From: Oscillospiraceae bacterium
GTDB taxonomy: Bacteria > Bacillota > Clostridia > Oscillospirales > Oscillospiraceae
Direction: 5' to 3'
Assembly (NCBI GenBank): GCA_020025375.1
Contig: JAHHSF010000088.1
Coordinates: 1 to 5,238 of the forward strand
DNA length: 5,238 nucleotides
The position numbers were made by a program, and so were the translations under genes. How positions within the stretch are numbered: the first letter of the stretch is position 1; each line of letters begins with the position of its first letter. Below the pieces are notes generated by a model, which did not search any database, had not been told where the DNA came from, and saw nothing but the letters and a program-made list of their open reading frames with translations. Below, one piece after another: positions 1 to 5,168 of this stretch.

Positions 1-41
1 GGAGGATATGCCGTAGAGAGGAGGGACAGAACGGCCCGACC
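1..41. other. Window edge, no recognisable feature
   Basis: These bases lie beyond the hairpin that follows the leftward MATE gene. A GGAGG at 1-5 is followed by an ATG at 8, but that frame reads Met-Pro and then TAG, so it is not a gene start. I see no promoter or RNA signature here. Confidence 0.4.
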
Positions 42-81
42 AAAAGTTACGCCCATCCGTTCCCGGAACGGATGGGCGTAA
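42..81 (-). terminator. Hairpin terminator after the MATE gene
   Basis: TTACGCCCATCCGTTC (47-62) pairs perfectly with 66-81, giving a 16-bp stem with a 3-nt loop, or 15 bp with 5 nt. It begins 4 nt after the MATE stop codon in the leftward direction. On the minus strand the stem is followed by CTTTTGG, a short and imperfect U-tract, so termination rests mainly on the very stable stem. On the plus strand a T-run (89-93) begins 7 nt after the stem, so some bidirectional activity is possible. Confidence 0.75.
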
Positions 82-85
82 GCGG

Positions 86-1456
86 TCATTTTTGGGCCGA
101 GTGGGTCTCAGATTTCCGCCAGGCTTTGCGCCAGAGGCCGGATTGGATGTAAAAGGTATAGATAAAGATAGACACGGCGGGGGCCACCACCCAGGCCAGG
201 GCCACGCCAATAAGCTGGAGGTCCAGAGTATAGGCGAAGAGGAAGGCCAGGGGGAGGCGGATGACATACTGGACCAGCAGGGTCTGGAGCACCGGGAACA
301 GGGTGTTGCCCGAGCCACGGACGAAGCCAACGGGGGCCTGGACGGCGGCCATCAAGGGATAGAGGGGGGTCACCCACCGCAGATAGGTGGTGGCCAGGGC
401 CAGGACCTCGGGGTCCTTGTTGAAGATGCCGGCCAGCTGGGGGGCAAAGAGGAGAACGATGGCGGCAATGGCGGTGCCCATGGCGATGGCCAGGAGGTTG
501 CCCTGCTTCCGGCCCTCCACAGCCCGTTTTTCGTTGCCTACCCCGAAGTTTTGGGAGGAGAAGGCAGAGACCGCATCCCCTACCGCTGTGGCGGGAAGGG
601 CGGCAAAGGCGTCGATGCGCAGGCCGATGCCATAGGCCGCCGTGGCGGCCAGGCCGAAGGAGTTGGCAATGCCCGCCAGGGTGAGTTGGGCGGCGGTGAG
701 GAGGAGTTGCTGGAAGGAGGTGGGCAGGCCCAGGGAGAGGAGCTCCTTGGCATCCCCCTTGTGAAGGAGGAGGGAGGAGAGGCGGAAGTCCACCAGATGG
801 CCGTTTTTGCGGAAGTAGGCCACCCCAAGGAGGAAGGAGACCGACTGGGCCGCCACCGTAGCCAGGGCCAGGCCTGCCGCCTCCAGATTCGTAAAGGAGA
901 GGAAAAACCAGTCCAGAGCAATGTTCACCAGGGCGGAAATCATCACGAAATACATACTGCTCCGGGAATCCCCAAAGCCCCGCTGGAAAGCGTTGATCAG
1001 GCTATAACCCATCGTAAAAAAAGAGCCTGCAAATACGATCCGTAAATAGCTGGTGGCTCCCGCCATGGCCTCCACCGGGGTTTGGACCAGCTGAAGGATG
1101 AGAGGGGTGCACAAAATGCCAAAGAGCGTAAGGGCGATGGCCCCGATGGCGTAAAGGGTGATAGCGGTGTTGGCGCCCCGGCGGGTGTACTCGTCGTCCC
1201 CCATACCGACCCGACGGCCGACGAGGATGCTTACCCCGATGCTCATGCCGTTCACTGTCCGAAGAAGGACGTTCATCACCGGACCGCAGACCGAAACGGC
1301 GGCCTGGCCAGCCAGACCCAGATACTGGCCGGCAAAGAAGAGGTCCACCGCGTTGTACATGGCCTGAAAGATCATGGCCTGAATTAAAGGAAGGGCGAAG
1401 AAAAGGATGTGCTTTCTGGGATCGCCCTGGGTTAGGTCGTGCTGTAAGACTGCCAA
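86..1456 (-). CDS. MATE family multidrug/cation efflux transporter
   Basis: This is a 456-residue polytopic membrane protein, the usual MATE length, with two repeated six-helix halves. MATE proteins export drugs, dyes or metabolites in exchange for Na+ or H+. The N-terminus (residues 8-47) has the family pattern LTxGDPxKxILxFALPL...QxMYNxVDLFFAGxxLG. GMSIGVSILVGRRVGMGD follows at 70-87, then an NAFQRGFGDSRSS segment (155-167) leading to NIALDWFF (178-185). The second half has AAYGIGLRIDAFAALP (273-288) and SSQNFGVGNEKRA (300-312). A basic tail, WRKAWRK, is near the C-terminus. The start is TTG at 1456, preceded by AGGAGGG with a 7-nt gap. The gene is transcribed alone, with its own promoter upstream and a hairpin downstream. 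Substrate cannot be predicted. Subfamily assignment (DinF/NorM-like) is uncertain. Confidence 0.93.
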   Translation of the reverse strand: MAVLQHDLTQGDPRKHILFFALPLIQAMIFQAMYNAVDLFFAGQYLGLAGQAAVSVCGPVMNVLLRTVNGMSIGVSILVGRRVGMGDDEYTRRGANTAITLYAIGAIALTLFGILCTPLILQLVQTPVEAMAGATSYLRIVFAGSFFTMGYSLINAFQRGFGDSRSSMYFVMISALVNIALDWFFLSFTNLEAAGLALATVAAQSVSFLLGVAYFRKNGHLVDFRLSSLLLHKGDAKELLSLGLPTSFQQLLLTAAQLTLAGIANSFGLAATAAYGIGLRIDAFAALPATAVGDAVSAFSSQNFGVGNEKRAVEGRKQGNLLAIAMGTAIAAIVLLFAPQLAGIFNKDPEVLALATTYLRWVTPLYPLMAAVQAPVGFVRGSGNTLFPVLQTLLVQYVIRLPLAFLFAYTLDLQLIGVALAWVVAPAVSIFIYTFYIQSGLWRKAWRKSETHSAQK

Positions 1457-1463
1457 GAAAAGT

Positions 1464-1470
1464 CCCTCCT
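1464..1470 (-). promoter_or_regulatory. RBS of the MATE gene, fixes a TTG start
   Basis: The minus strand reads AGGAGGG, then 7 nt, then TTG (1456-1454). This is an almost ideal Shine-Dalgarno site and spacing. It supports the non-ATG start, and there is no ATG nearby in frame. Confidence 0.8.
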
Positions 1471-1484
1471 GTTTTGAAGATTAA

Positions 1485-1506
1485 ATGGTATACCATATCA
1501 TACCAT
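1485..1506. promoter_or_regulatory. GGTAT repeat cluster, probable operator at the MATE start site
   Basis: ATGGTATACCAT (1485-1496) is a perfect 12-bp palindrome. A further half-site, ATACCAT, sits at 1500-1506. On the minus strand this gives two ATGGTAT copies exactly 10 bp (one helical turn) apart plus one inverted copy. The palindrome covers the predicted transcription start (about 1490) and the extra half-site overlaps the -10 box, so a bound protein would block transcription. The TGGT/ACCA half-sites recall GntR-type operators, but no regulator is encoded nearby. The regulator family is a guess. Confidence 0.5.
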
Positions 1507-1525
1507 GCCGGAATTTCCGGGGCAA
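1497..1525 (-). promoter_or_regulatory. Promoter of the MATE gene
   Basis: On the minus strand, TTGCCC (1520-1525) is the -35 candidate (4/6 to TTGACA). It is separated by 17 bp from TATGAT (1497-1502), a 5/6 match to TATAAT. The -10 is preceded by TG and one base, making an extended -10 that would compensate for the weak -35. The leader before the TTG start would be about 34 nt. Palindromes occupy both the spacer and the start-site region, which suggests regulated expression. Confidence 0.6.
1508..1520. promoter_or_regulatory. CCGGAA-T-TTCCGG palindrome in the MATE promoter spacer
   Basis: Two perfect 6-bp arms (1508-1513 and 1515-1520) flank a central T. The palindrome lies almost entirely between the predicted -35 and -10 boxes. 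A protein bound there would sit on the promoter, either as a repressor or as a MerR-type spacer-binding activator. The spacer is 17 bp rather than the 19 bp typical of MerR targets, so repression fits better. No binding protein can be named from the window. Confidence 0.4.
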
Positions 1526-1553
1526 GAGCAAAATAAGGCAAATTTTATGTGGG

Positions 1554-1596
1554 AAAAAGGACCTGCCGCCTGCAAAGCGCAGACAGCAAGTCCTTT
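1554..1596 (-). terminator. Intrinsic terminator of the azlCD operon
   Basis: Read on the minus strand, the stem starts 23 nt after the azlD stop. The outer 7-bp stem pairs 1556-1562 with 1590-1596. Inner pairs follow (1564-1566 with 1586-1588, and 1570-1573 with 1579-1582, loop AAAGC in plus-strand reading). The stem runs directly into a five-T tract (complement of 1554-1558). Stem plus U-tract is a classic rho-independent terminator. It separates azlCD from the MATE promoter. Confidence 0.8.
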
Positions 1597-1619
1597 CAGT
1601 GGCTGGAACAGGTTTTACT

Positions 1620-1952
1620 TTACACAAACACGCTCTGGACCAGGAACATATAAAGGATGGTGCCGCCGAAGATGGAGAGCAGGGTGTTGTGCTTCCACAG
1701 GTGGAGGCCCACCGTGACCCCGCCGGCGATGACGGCAGGTGCCCAGCCGGAGAGAGTGGCGAAGGACAGGTCCCGCAGGCAGTAGACGATGAGCATGGCG
1801 ATGACGGCGGGGGGCAGGACCCGACCCAGGTAGAGCACCACCTTGGGGGGCGCGTCCCCGTGGTCGAAAAGAAGGAAGGGCAAAGCCCGGGTGAGGAAGG
1901 TCACGACCGCCATGACGGCGATGGATGCGATAGCCTGGCCGGTGGTCAGCAT
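1620..1952 (-). CDS. azlD: AzlD family branched-chain amino acid exporter subunit
   Basis: This 110-residue membrane protein is the small partner of AzlC. Such pairs (AzlCD in Bacillus, BrnFE in Corynebacterium, YgaZH in E. coli) export branched-chain amino acids, and in some cases methionine or toxic analogues such as 4-azaleucine. Family features are TFLTRALPFLLF (18-29), a PPKVVLYLGRVLPPAVIAMLIVYCLRD block (35-61) and HLWKHNTLLSIFGGTILYMFLVQ (84-106). Three to four hydrophobic segments fit the usual topology, and the length is normal. The ATG start is preceded by AAGGAGG with a 7-nt gap. It overlaps the azlC stop as ATGCTGA (1946-1952), so translation is probably coupled and gives matched subunit amounts. 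A terminator follows. Exact substrate range is inferred from family membership only. Confidence 0.93.
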   Translation of the reverse strand: MLTTGQAIASIAVMAVVTFLTRALPFLLFDHGDAPPKVVLYLGRVLPPAVIAMLIVYCLRDLSFATLSGWAPAVIAGGVTVGLHLWKHNTLLSIFGGTILYMFLVQSVFV

Positions 1953-2659
1953 TGGGACGCCTCCTTCTCTCCTTCTTTCTTCTCGTCCAGAATGGGCCGC
2001 ATGGCAAGCAGGACCAGCACGATGACCCCCAGGGCGGGGAGCAACATCTTATCCGGGCCTGCGATCCAAAGGCAGACCAGGGTGGCCCCGGCACCGAAAA
2101 TGGCGGGTTGGTGCTTGGGATAGGACTTCCACTGGTCCACGGCGATGACCAGGAAGAGGGCGGTCATGGCGAACTCGATGCCCTGGGTGTTGATGCCAAG
2201 CAGAGCCCCCGCCACGCTGCCCAGCACGCCGCCGACAATCCAGTACAGGTGGTCCAGCAGGGCTACCGAGAAATAAAAGTTCTTGGCATTGACCCCCTCG
2301 GGGACCTGGGCCGAGGCCAGAAGAGCGTAGGTCTCGTCAGTGAGGGAGAAGATCATGTAGAGCTTCCGCCAGCCCATCCCCCGGAACTTTTCCAGCATGG
2401 ACAGGCCGTAGACCAGGTGCCGGAAGTTGATAAGGAAGGTGAGCAGGGCCACCTGGCTCAAAACGGCGGCGGAAGCCAGCAGGGTCACCCCCAGATACTG
2501 GCCTGACCCGGCGTAGATGGTCAGAGACATAAAAAAGGCCCAAACGAAGTTGTAGCCGATGGCCTCCAGCATAAAGCCGAAGGCCATGCCGATAGCCAGA
2601 TAGCCCATCAGCACGGGAAGGGTCACTGGAAAGGCGGCGGCCAGCGCTTTGCGGTCCAA
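1946..2659 (-). CDS. azlC: AzlC family branched-chain amino acid exporter subunit
   Basis: This is the large subunit of the AzlC/AzlD exporter, an integral membrane protein predicted to move branched-chain amino acids out of the cell. From the TTG at 2659 it has 237 residues, typical for the family. Visible hallmarks are GYLAIGMAFGFML (19-31), TIYAGSGQYLG (47-57), LINFRHLVYGLSM (76-88) and SLTDETYALL (105-114). Hydrophobic helices then continue to about residue 223, ending in a charged tail (DEKKEGEKE). In-frame GTG (2668) and TTG (2665) codons lie further upstream. However, the ribosome site GAGGTG (2671-2666) overlaps or nearly touches them, while 2659 has a 6-nt gap, so I chose 2659. It is first in a two-gene operon with azlD, is expressed from the divergent promoter region, and is intact. 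Confidence 0.93.
   Translation of the reverse strand: MDRKALAAAFPVTLPVLMGYLAIGMAFGFMLEAIGYNFVWAFFMSLTIYAGSGQYLGVTLLASAAVLSQVALLTFLINFRHLVYGLSMLEKFRGMGWRKLYMIFSLTDETYALLASAQVPEGVNAKNFYFSVALLDHLYWIVGGVLGSVAGALLGINTQGIEFAMTALFLVIAVDQWKSYPKHQPAIFGAGATLVCLWIAGPDKMLLPALGVIVLVLLAMRPILDEKKEGEKEASQC
1960..1966 (-). promoter_or_regulatory. RBS of azlD inside the end of azlC
   Basis: The minus strand reads AAGGAGG with 7 nt to the ATG at 1952. It lies within the last codons of azlC, in a lysine/glutamate-rich tail region. It permits independent initiation of azlD as well as coupling through the overlap. Confidence 0.75.
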
Positions 2660-2665
2660 GAACAA

Positions 2666-2671
2666 CACCTC
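2666..2671 (-). promoter_or_regulatory. RBS of azlC, decides the TTG start
   Basis: The minus strand reads AAGAGGTG, with the core GAGGTG at 2671-2666. Six nt separate it from the TTG at 2659. The GTG at 2668 lies inside this site and TTG 2665 directly abuts it, so neither is a good start. Confidence 0.6.
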
Positions 2672-2702
2672 TTATAGATAGGGTAGCGCGAAATTACACA
2701 AA

Positions 2703-2731
2703 ATTATACTCGCTTTTCCCCTGAAATGCAA
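2703..2731 (-). promoter_or_regulatory. Promoter of azlCD
   Basis: A perfect minus-strand TATAAT lies at 2703-2708, with a TTGCAT (3/6 to TTGACA) 17 bp upstream at 2726-2731. The start site would be near 2696, giving a leader of about 37 nt. A minus-strand TTGACA at 2738-2743 is too far away (29 bp) to serve as the -35. The weak -35 may mean that an activator is used, which is common for amino acid exporters, but no Lrp/LysR-type gene is in the window. Confidence 0.6.
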
Positions 2732-2736
2732 CAGGC

Positions 2737-2765
2737 TTGTCAAGGGACGATTCAAGTAGTACAAT
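2737..2765 (+). promoter_or_regulatory. Promoter of the lipid kinase gene
   Basis: TTGTCA (2737-2742) and TACAAT (2760-2765) are each 5/6 matches to consensus, with an optimal 17-bp spacer. Transcription should start near 2772, giving a leader of about 28 nt before the TTG at 2800. It stands back to back with the azlCD promoter, with the two -35 boxes only 5 bp apart, so the two units could compete for or share regulators. Confidence 0.7.
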
Positions 2766-2784
2766 GAGGGCACAAACAAAAAGA

Positions 2785-2792
2785 GAGGGGGG
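2785..2792 (+). promoter_or_regulatory. RBS of the lipid kinase gene, decides the TTG start
   Basis: GAGGGGGG lies 7 nt upstream of the TTG at 2800. The purine run starts at 2781. The nearest in-frame ATG upstream (2764) overlaps the -10 box and precedes the predicted transcription start, so it cannot be used from this promoter. Confidence 0.65.
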
Positions 2793-2799
2793 CATATCC

Positions 2800-3696
2800 T
2801 TGAAACGACTGCTTTTCATATATAACAGCCACGCTGGCAAGGGTCGGGCCCGCACCCATCTCAGCGGGATTCTGGAGGCCCTGGCCCGAGAGGGGTGGCT
2901 GGTTTCGGTCTGGCCCACCACCGGACAAGGGGATGCTACCCAGGTGGCCGCCGAGCTGGGGGCTTATTACGACCGGGTGGTTTGTTGCGGCGGGGACGGT
3001 ACTCTGAACGAGGTGGTTTCCGGCCTGATCCAACTCCGCCATCCTCCCGTGTTGGGCTATATTCCCGCTGGGACTACGAACGACTTTTCCCGGAACCTGG
3101 CCCTTCCACGGGGCATGGAGGCCGCCGCCGCCACGGCGGCCTCCGGGTTTCCAAAGGCCTGCGACATCGGCTCCTTCAACGGCCGTACCTTTGTCTACGT
3201 GGCCGCCTTCGGGGCCTTTACCGACGTGTCCTACGACACGCCCCAGAGCTTGAAGAACGCTTTTGGCCATTTGGCCTACCTCATGGAGGGGGCGGCCCGG
3301 CTGGGGTCCCTAAAGCCCTACACCCTCCGGGTGGAGCACGACGGCGGCGTGGTGGAGGGTGACTTCTTTTACGGCATGGTGAGCAACACCGTTTCGGTCG
3401 GGGGCTTTCAGGGCTTGCCCAAGGACCAGGTGAAGCTGGACGACGGCCTCTTCGAGGTCATTCTGGTGAAGAAGCCAACCACGCCCCAGGAGATTCAAGG
3501 AATTGCCCGGGGCCTGGCCCTTCAGAATCTGGATGCAAGCCGGGGCGCGGTGCTGGGCTTCCACACCGCCAAGCTCACCGTGTCCAGCGCTGTCCCCCTG
3601 CCCTGGACCCTGGATGGGGAGTACGGCGGCGACCCCACGGAGGCCGAGATCGAAAACCGCTGTCAGGCCCTGGAGATTGTCCACGGAAAGCCATGA
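2800..3696 (+). CDS. Diacylglycerol kinase family lipid kinase (YegS/DgkB-like)
   Basis: The predicted product is a 298-residue soluble or membrane-associated kinase that transfers phosphate from ATP to a lipid such as diacylglycerol, feeding it back into phosphatidic acid and phospholipid synthesis. All hallmark motifs are present: YNSHAGKG (8-15), CCGGDGTLNEVVSG (62-75, the ATP-binding GGDGT), PAGTTNDFSRNL (89-100), LDDGLFEV (213-220) and the C-terminal LDGEYGG (271-277), whose acidic residues belong to the active site in characterised relatives. Length matches the 290-330 residues usual for the family. No membrane helix is evident. The TTG start at 2800 gives MKRLLFIYNS, the normal family N-terminus. 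The frame is open further upstream but runs through the promoter. True substrate (diacylglycerol, phosphatidylglycerol or another lipid) cannot be told from sequence. Confidence 0.92.
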   Translation: MKRLLFIYNSHAGKGRARTHLSGILEALAREGWLVSVWPTTGQGDATQVAAELGAYYDRVVCCGGDGTLNEVVSGLIQLRHPPVLGYIPAGTTNDFSRNLALPRGMEAAAATAASGFPKACDIGSFNGRTFVYVAAFGAFTDVSYDTPQSLKNAFGHLAYLMEGAARLGSLKPYTLRVEHDGGVVEGDFFYGMVSNTVSVGGFQGLPKDQVKLDDGLFEVILVKKPTTPQEIQGIARGLALQNLDASRGAVLGFHTAKLTVSSAVPLPWTLDGEYGGDPTEAEIENRCQALEIVHGKP

Positions 3697-3702
3697 GCGG
3701 GG

Positions 3703-3742
3703 AAAGTTTTCCACAAAAAGGCGGCTTCCTGTGGAAAGCTTT
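3703..3742. repeat. 13-bp inverted repeat between kinase and AI-2E genes
   Basis: AAAGTTTTCCACA (3703-3715) and TGTGGAAAGCTTT (3730-3742) pair over 13 positions, with one G-T pair and a 14-nt loop. It begins 6 nt after the kinase stop and ends 15 bp before an isolated TATAAT. No T-run follows on either strand, so it is a poor intrinsic terminator. Position favours an operator for the downstream promoter, or an RNA hairpin protecting the kinase mRNA 3' end. Both arms resemble the DnaA box (TTTTCCACA and CTTTCCACA against TTATCCACA). Confidence 0.5.
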
Positions 3743-3757
3743 GGTGGAACATCGGGA

Positions 3758-3763
3758 TATAAT
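3758..3763 (+). promoter_or_regulatory. Possible -10 box of the AI-2E gene
   Basis: A perfect TATAAT lies 30 bp before the GTG start. No convincing -35 hexamer exists at 16-18 bp; that position is taken by the right arm of the inverted repeat at 3703-3742. The start site would be near 3770, leaving a leader of about 24 nt. It may be activator-dependent, or fortuitous with the gene read through from the kinase promoter. Confidence 0.4.
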
Positions 3764-3780
3764 AGAAAAAGAGAAACGGA

Positions 3781-3787
3781 AAGGAGG
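3781..3787 (+). promoter_or_regulatory. RBS of the AI-2E gene, decides the GTG start
   Basis: AAGGAGG is followed after 6 nt by GTG (3794). An in-frame TTG at 3791 has only a 3-nt gap, so GTG is the better start. The open frame reaches back to 3503, but that part overlaps the kinase gene in another frame and is not coding. Confidence 0.7.
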
Positions 3788-3793
3788 AGTTTG

Positions 3794-4942
3794 GTGGACA
3801 AGCATGAGCTTTCCTGGCATGACCGTGGACGGCTTTGGCTCAGGATGGGGATTCGGCTGATTCTCACCGTGGCGGCGCTGGTCTTTTTGAAGGTGGCGGG
3901 GCGGTCCCTGCTGAGCCTTTTTTTCCCCTTCGTGCTGGCGGTGGTCATGGCCTGGCTGTTGAACCCCGCCGTCCGCTTTTTGCAGAAGAAGGTAGGCGGC
4001 TCCCGGAGCCTGCTCTCCCTCCTGCTCATTCTCCTTCTCTTCGCCCTGGCGGGCGGGGTACTCTTCGTGGCGGGCTATCATATCCTCATAGAGAGCCGCA
4101 ATCTGATCAACAACTGGCAGTCCATCTGGAACAGCTTCCTTTTGGGGCTGGAGCAGGTGGGGGGCTTGGCCGAACAGCTTTTCGCCTACCTGCCCCCCGA
4201 GGTGGGAACCTGGGCCGAAATGCTCGTCACCAATCTGGTGGTCTGGCTCCAGGAGGCCATCCCCGCCCTCCTCTCCGCCTTTGCCGGCGGGGCCGGGGCG
4301 GCGGCCATGAAGCTCCCCTCCTTCGGGGTTGCCACCGTGGTCTTCGTCATGGGCAGTTACTTTATCACGGCAGACTACCCTCATCTGCGCTATCTGGTTA
4401 TCGAGCGGATGTCTGCGGACACTCTGGGCCTGGTGCGCTTCATCAAGCACACCGCCACCGCCGCCCTGGGCGGCTACGTGAAAGCCCAGCTCATTCTGTC
4501 GGTGGGGGTTTTCTTCATCCTGCTGGCGGGCTTCTCCCTCATGGGCCAGAGCTACGCGATCCTCCTGGCCCTCCTCCTGGCGGTGATGGACTTTATTCCC
4601 ATCATCGGGGCGGGGACCGTCATGGTGCCCTGGGCGGTGGTGAGCCTCTTTACCCGGGACCTGCGGACCGCTGTGGAACTCATGGTCATCTGGGGTGTCA
4701 TTGTCCTCTTCCGCCGGGTGGCCGAGCCAAAGGTAGTGGGCAACCAGACCGGCCTCTCCCCCGTCCTTTCCCTGGTGAGCATCTATGTGGGCATGAAGGT
4801 GGCCGGGGTGTGGGGAATGATCTTCGGCCCCGTAGTCCTGCTGGTGGCCATCAATATTTGTAAAGCCGGGGTCTTTGACGGCCTGGTGGCCGATATGCGC
4901 CTGGCGGTGGCCGACACCCGGGCACTGCTGAGAAATCGGTAA
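3794..4942 (+). CDS. AI-2E family membrane protein, YtvI-like
   Basis: This is a 382-residue polytopic membrane protein of the AI-2E/PerM/TqsA family. Members have varied proposed roles, including signal-molecule export, Na+/H+ antiport and, for YtvI in spore formers, a sporulation membrane protein of unknown activity. A short cytoplasmic N-terminus leads to paired hydrophobic helices at about 20-60 and 72-98. A less hydrophobic central domain (about 100-155) follows, then GSYFITADYPHLRYLV (187-202). The conserved C-terminal half has LLAVMDFIPIIGAGTVMVPWA (261-281), RRVAEPKVVGNQTGLSPVLSL (307-327) and YVGMKVAGVWGMIFGPV (331-347). These C-terminal motifs are diagnostic of the family. The SYFIxxD segment points towards YtvI, with less certainty. 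It lies 97 bp after the kinase gene on the same strand, with a possible own -10. The stop codon opens the A-run of the next hairpin. Confidence 0.88.
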   Translation: MDKHELSWHDRGRLWLRMGIRLILTVAALVFLKVAGRSLLSLFFPFVLAVVMAWLLNPAVRFLQKKVGGSRSLLSLLLILLLFALAGGVLFVAGYHILIESRNLINNWQSIWNSFLLGLEQVGGLAEQLFAYLPPEVGTWAEMLVTNLVVWLQEAIPALLSAFAGGAGAAAMKLPSFGVATVVFVMGSYFITADYPHLRYLVIERMSADTLGLVRFIKHTATAALGGYVKAQLILSVGVFFILLAGFSLMGQSYAILLALLLAVMDFIPIIGAGTVMVPWAVVSLFTRDLRTAVELMVIWGVIVLFRRVAEPKVVGNQTGLSPVLSLVSIYVGMKVAGVWGMIFGPVVLLVAINICKAGVFDGLVADMRLAVADTRALLRNR

Positions 4943-4989
4943 AAAAAGCCGCTGTCACGCCTTGCATCCTCCGCAAGGACCAGCGGCTT
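4941..4989 (-). terminator. Compound hairpin with minus-strand T-tract
   Basis: AAGCCGCTG (4946-4954) pairs with CAGCGGCTT (4981-4989), 9 bp. Inside it, CCTTGC (4960-4965) pairs with GCAAGG (4973-4978) around a 7-nt loop. On the minus strand the stem is followed by seven T (complement of 4941-4947), a strong intrinsic terminator for leftward RNA. On the plus strand it immediately follows the AI-2E stop codon (4940-4942), but ACCCC rather than a T-run comes after it. It may stop rightward transcription weakly, yet its best orientation is leftward, where no convincing gene is seen. Confidence 0.65.
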
Positions 4990-5097
4990 ACCCCTCAAAA
5001 ATACAACTCCGGGCTGCGCCTGCCGCCTGTTTTTCGGGCTGCGGGCCTCACGGTTGGCCTGCTCCCAAATGCTTGGACGCTTAATTTAAAAATCATG
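4990..5097. other. Non-coding spacer with GC-rich block
   Basis: The first part (about 5008-5066) is GC-rich. It holds a direct repeat of CGGGCTGCG (5010-5018 and 5035-5043, offset 25) and short self-complementary GGCC blocks. The rest (5081-5097) is AT-rich. On the minus strand this stretch leads into the T-tract hairpin, so it could be the body of a small RNA. I do not recognise an Rfam-type motif, and see no clear minus-strand promoter. Confidence 0.35.
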
Positions 5098-5117
5098 CAA
5101 AGAATCTTCATTCTTTG
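5098..5117. promoter_or_regulatory. CAAAGAAT-CTTC-ATTCTTTG palindrome, possible operator
   Basis: Perfect 8-bp arms (5098-5105 and 5110-5117) flank a 4-nt centre. It is centred about 25 bp upstream of the putative -10 box, over the -35 region of the last gene's promoter. That is a typical place for a dimeric regulator. It lacks the GC content and T-run of a terminator. Confidence 0.4.
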
Positions 5118-5129
5118 GACATAAATTTT

Positions 5130-5138
5130 TGCTATTCT
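5130..5138 (+). promoter_or_regulatory. Possible extended -10 promoter of the last gene
   Basis: TGCTATTCT is an extended -10 (TGn followed by a 4/6 match to TATAAT). No good -35 lies at 16-18 bp, where the palindrome at 5098-5117 sits. TTGGAC at 5115-5120 is too close (12 bp). The leader to the ATG would be about 24 nt. Confidence 0.35.
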
Positions 5139-5153
5139 TGGAGCATCGAAAGC

Positions 5154-5160
5154 AAAGGAG
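5154..5160 (+). promoter_or_regulatory. RBS of the partial last gene
   Basis: AAAGGAG is followed by an 8-nt gap to the ATG at 5169. It is a standard strong site and is the main evidence that the short open frame beyond it is a real gene start. Confidence 0.7.
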
Positions 5161-5168
5161 CCATTTTT

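Noticed and set aside
700..790. Purine-rich GGAGG-like runs on the plus strand
   Set aside because: They are complements of leucine (CTC/CTT/CTG) and serine (TCC) codons in the MATE gene, not ribosome sites.
92..1045. Long plus-strand open frame (317 codons) opposite the MATE gene
   Set aside because: Its product is Gly/Glu/His-rich with no family pattern, it lacks a ribosome site, and it is the complement of a clear 12-helix transporter.
2738..2743. Minus-strand TTGACA as the azlC -35
   Set aside because: It lies 29 bp from the TATAAT and has no -10 at 17 bp; it arises as the complement of the plus-strand promoter's TTGTCA region.
3120..3141. 8-bp GGCCGCCG/CGGCGGCC hairpin in the lipid kinase gene
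   Set aside because: It falls in an alanine-rich coding stretch made of GCC/GCG codons, so codon bias explains it.
3703..3742. Replication origin because of DnaA-like boxes
   Set aside because: There are only two imperfect boxes, with no DnaA-box cluster, AT-rich unwinding region, or dnaA/dnaN neighbours.
3503..3793. Upstream extension of the AI-2E frame to an ATG at 3503
   Set aside because: This part overlaps the lipid kinase out of frame and is Pro/Arg/Ser-rich. The GTG at 3794 has an ideal ribosome site and yields the normal family N-terminus.
3575..4863. Long frames antisense to or out of frame with the AI-2E gene (minus 3575-4450, plus 3835-4863)
   Set aside because: They have low-complexity Gly/Arg/Pro/His composition typical of shadow frames in GC-rich DNA. 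The true frame has conserved AI-2E motifs.
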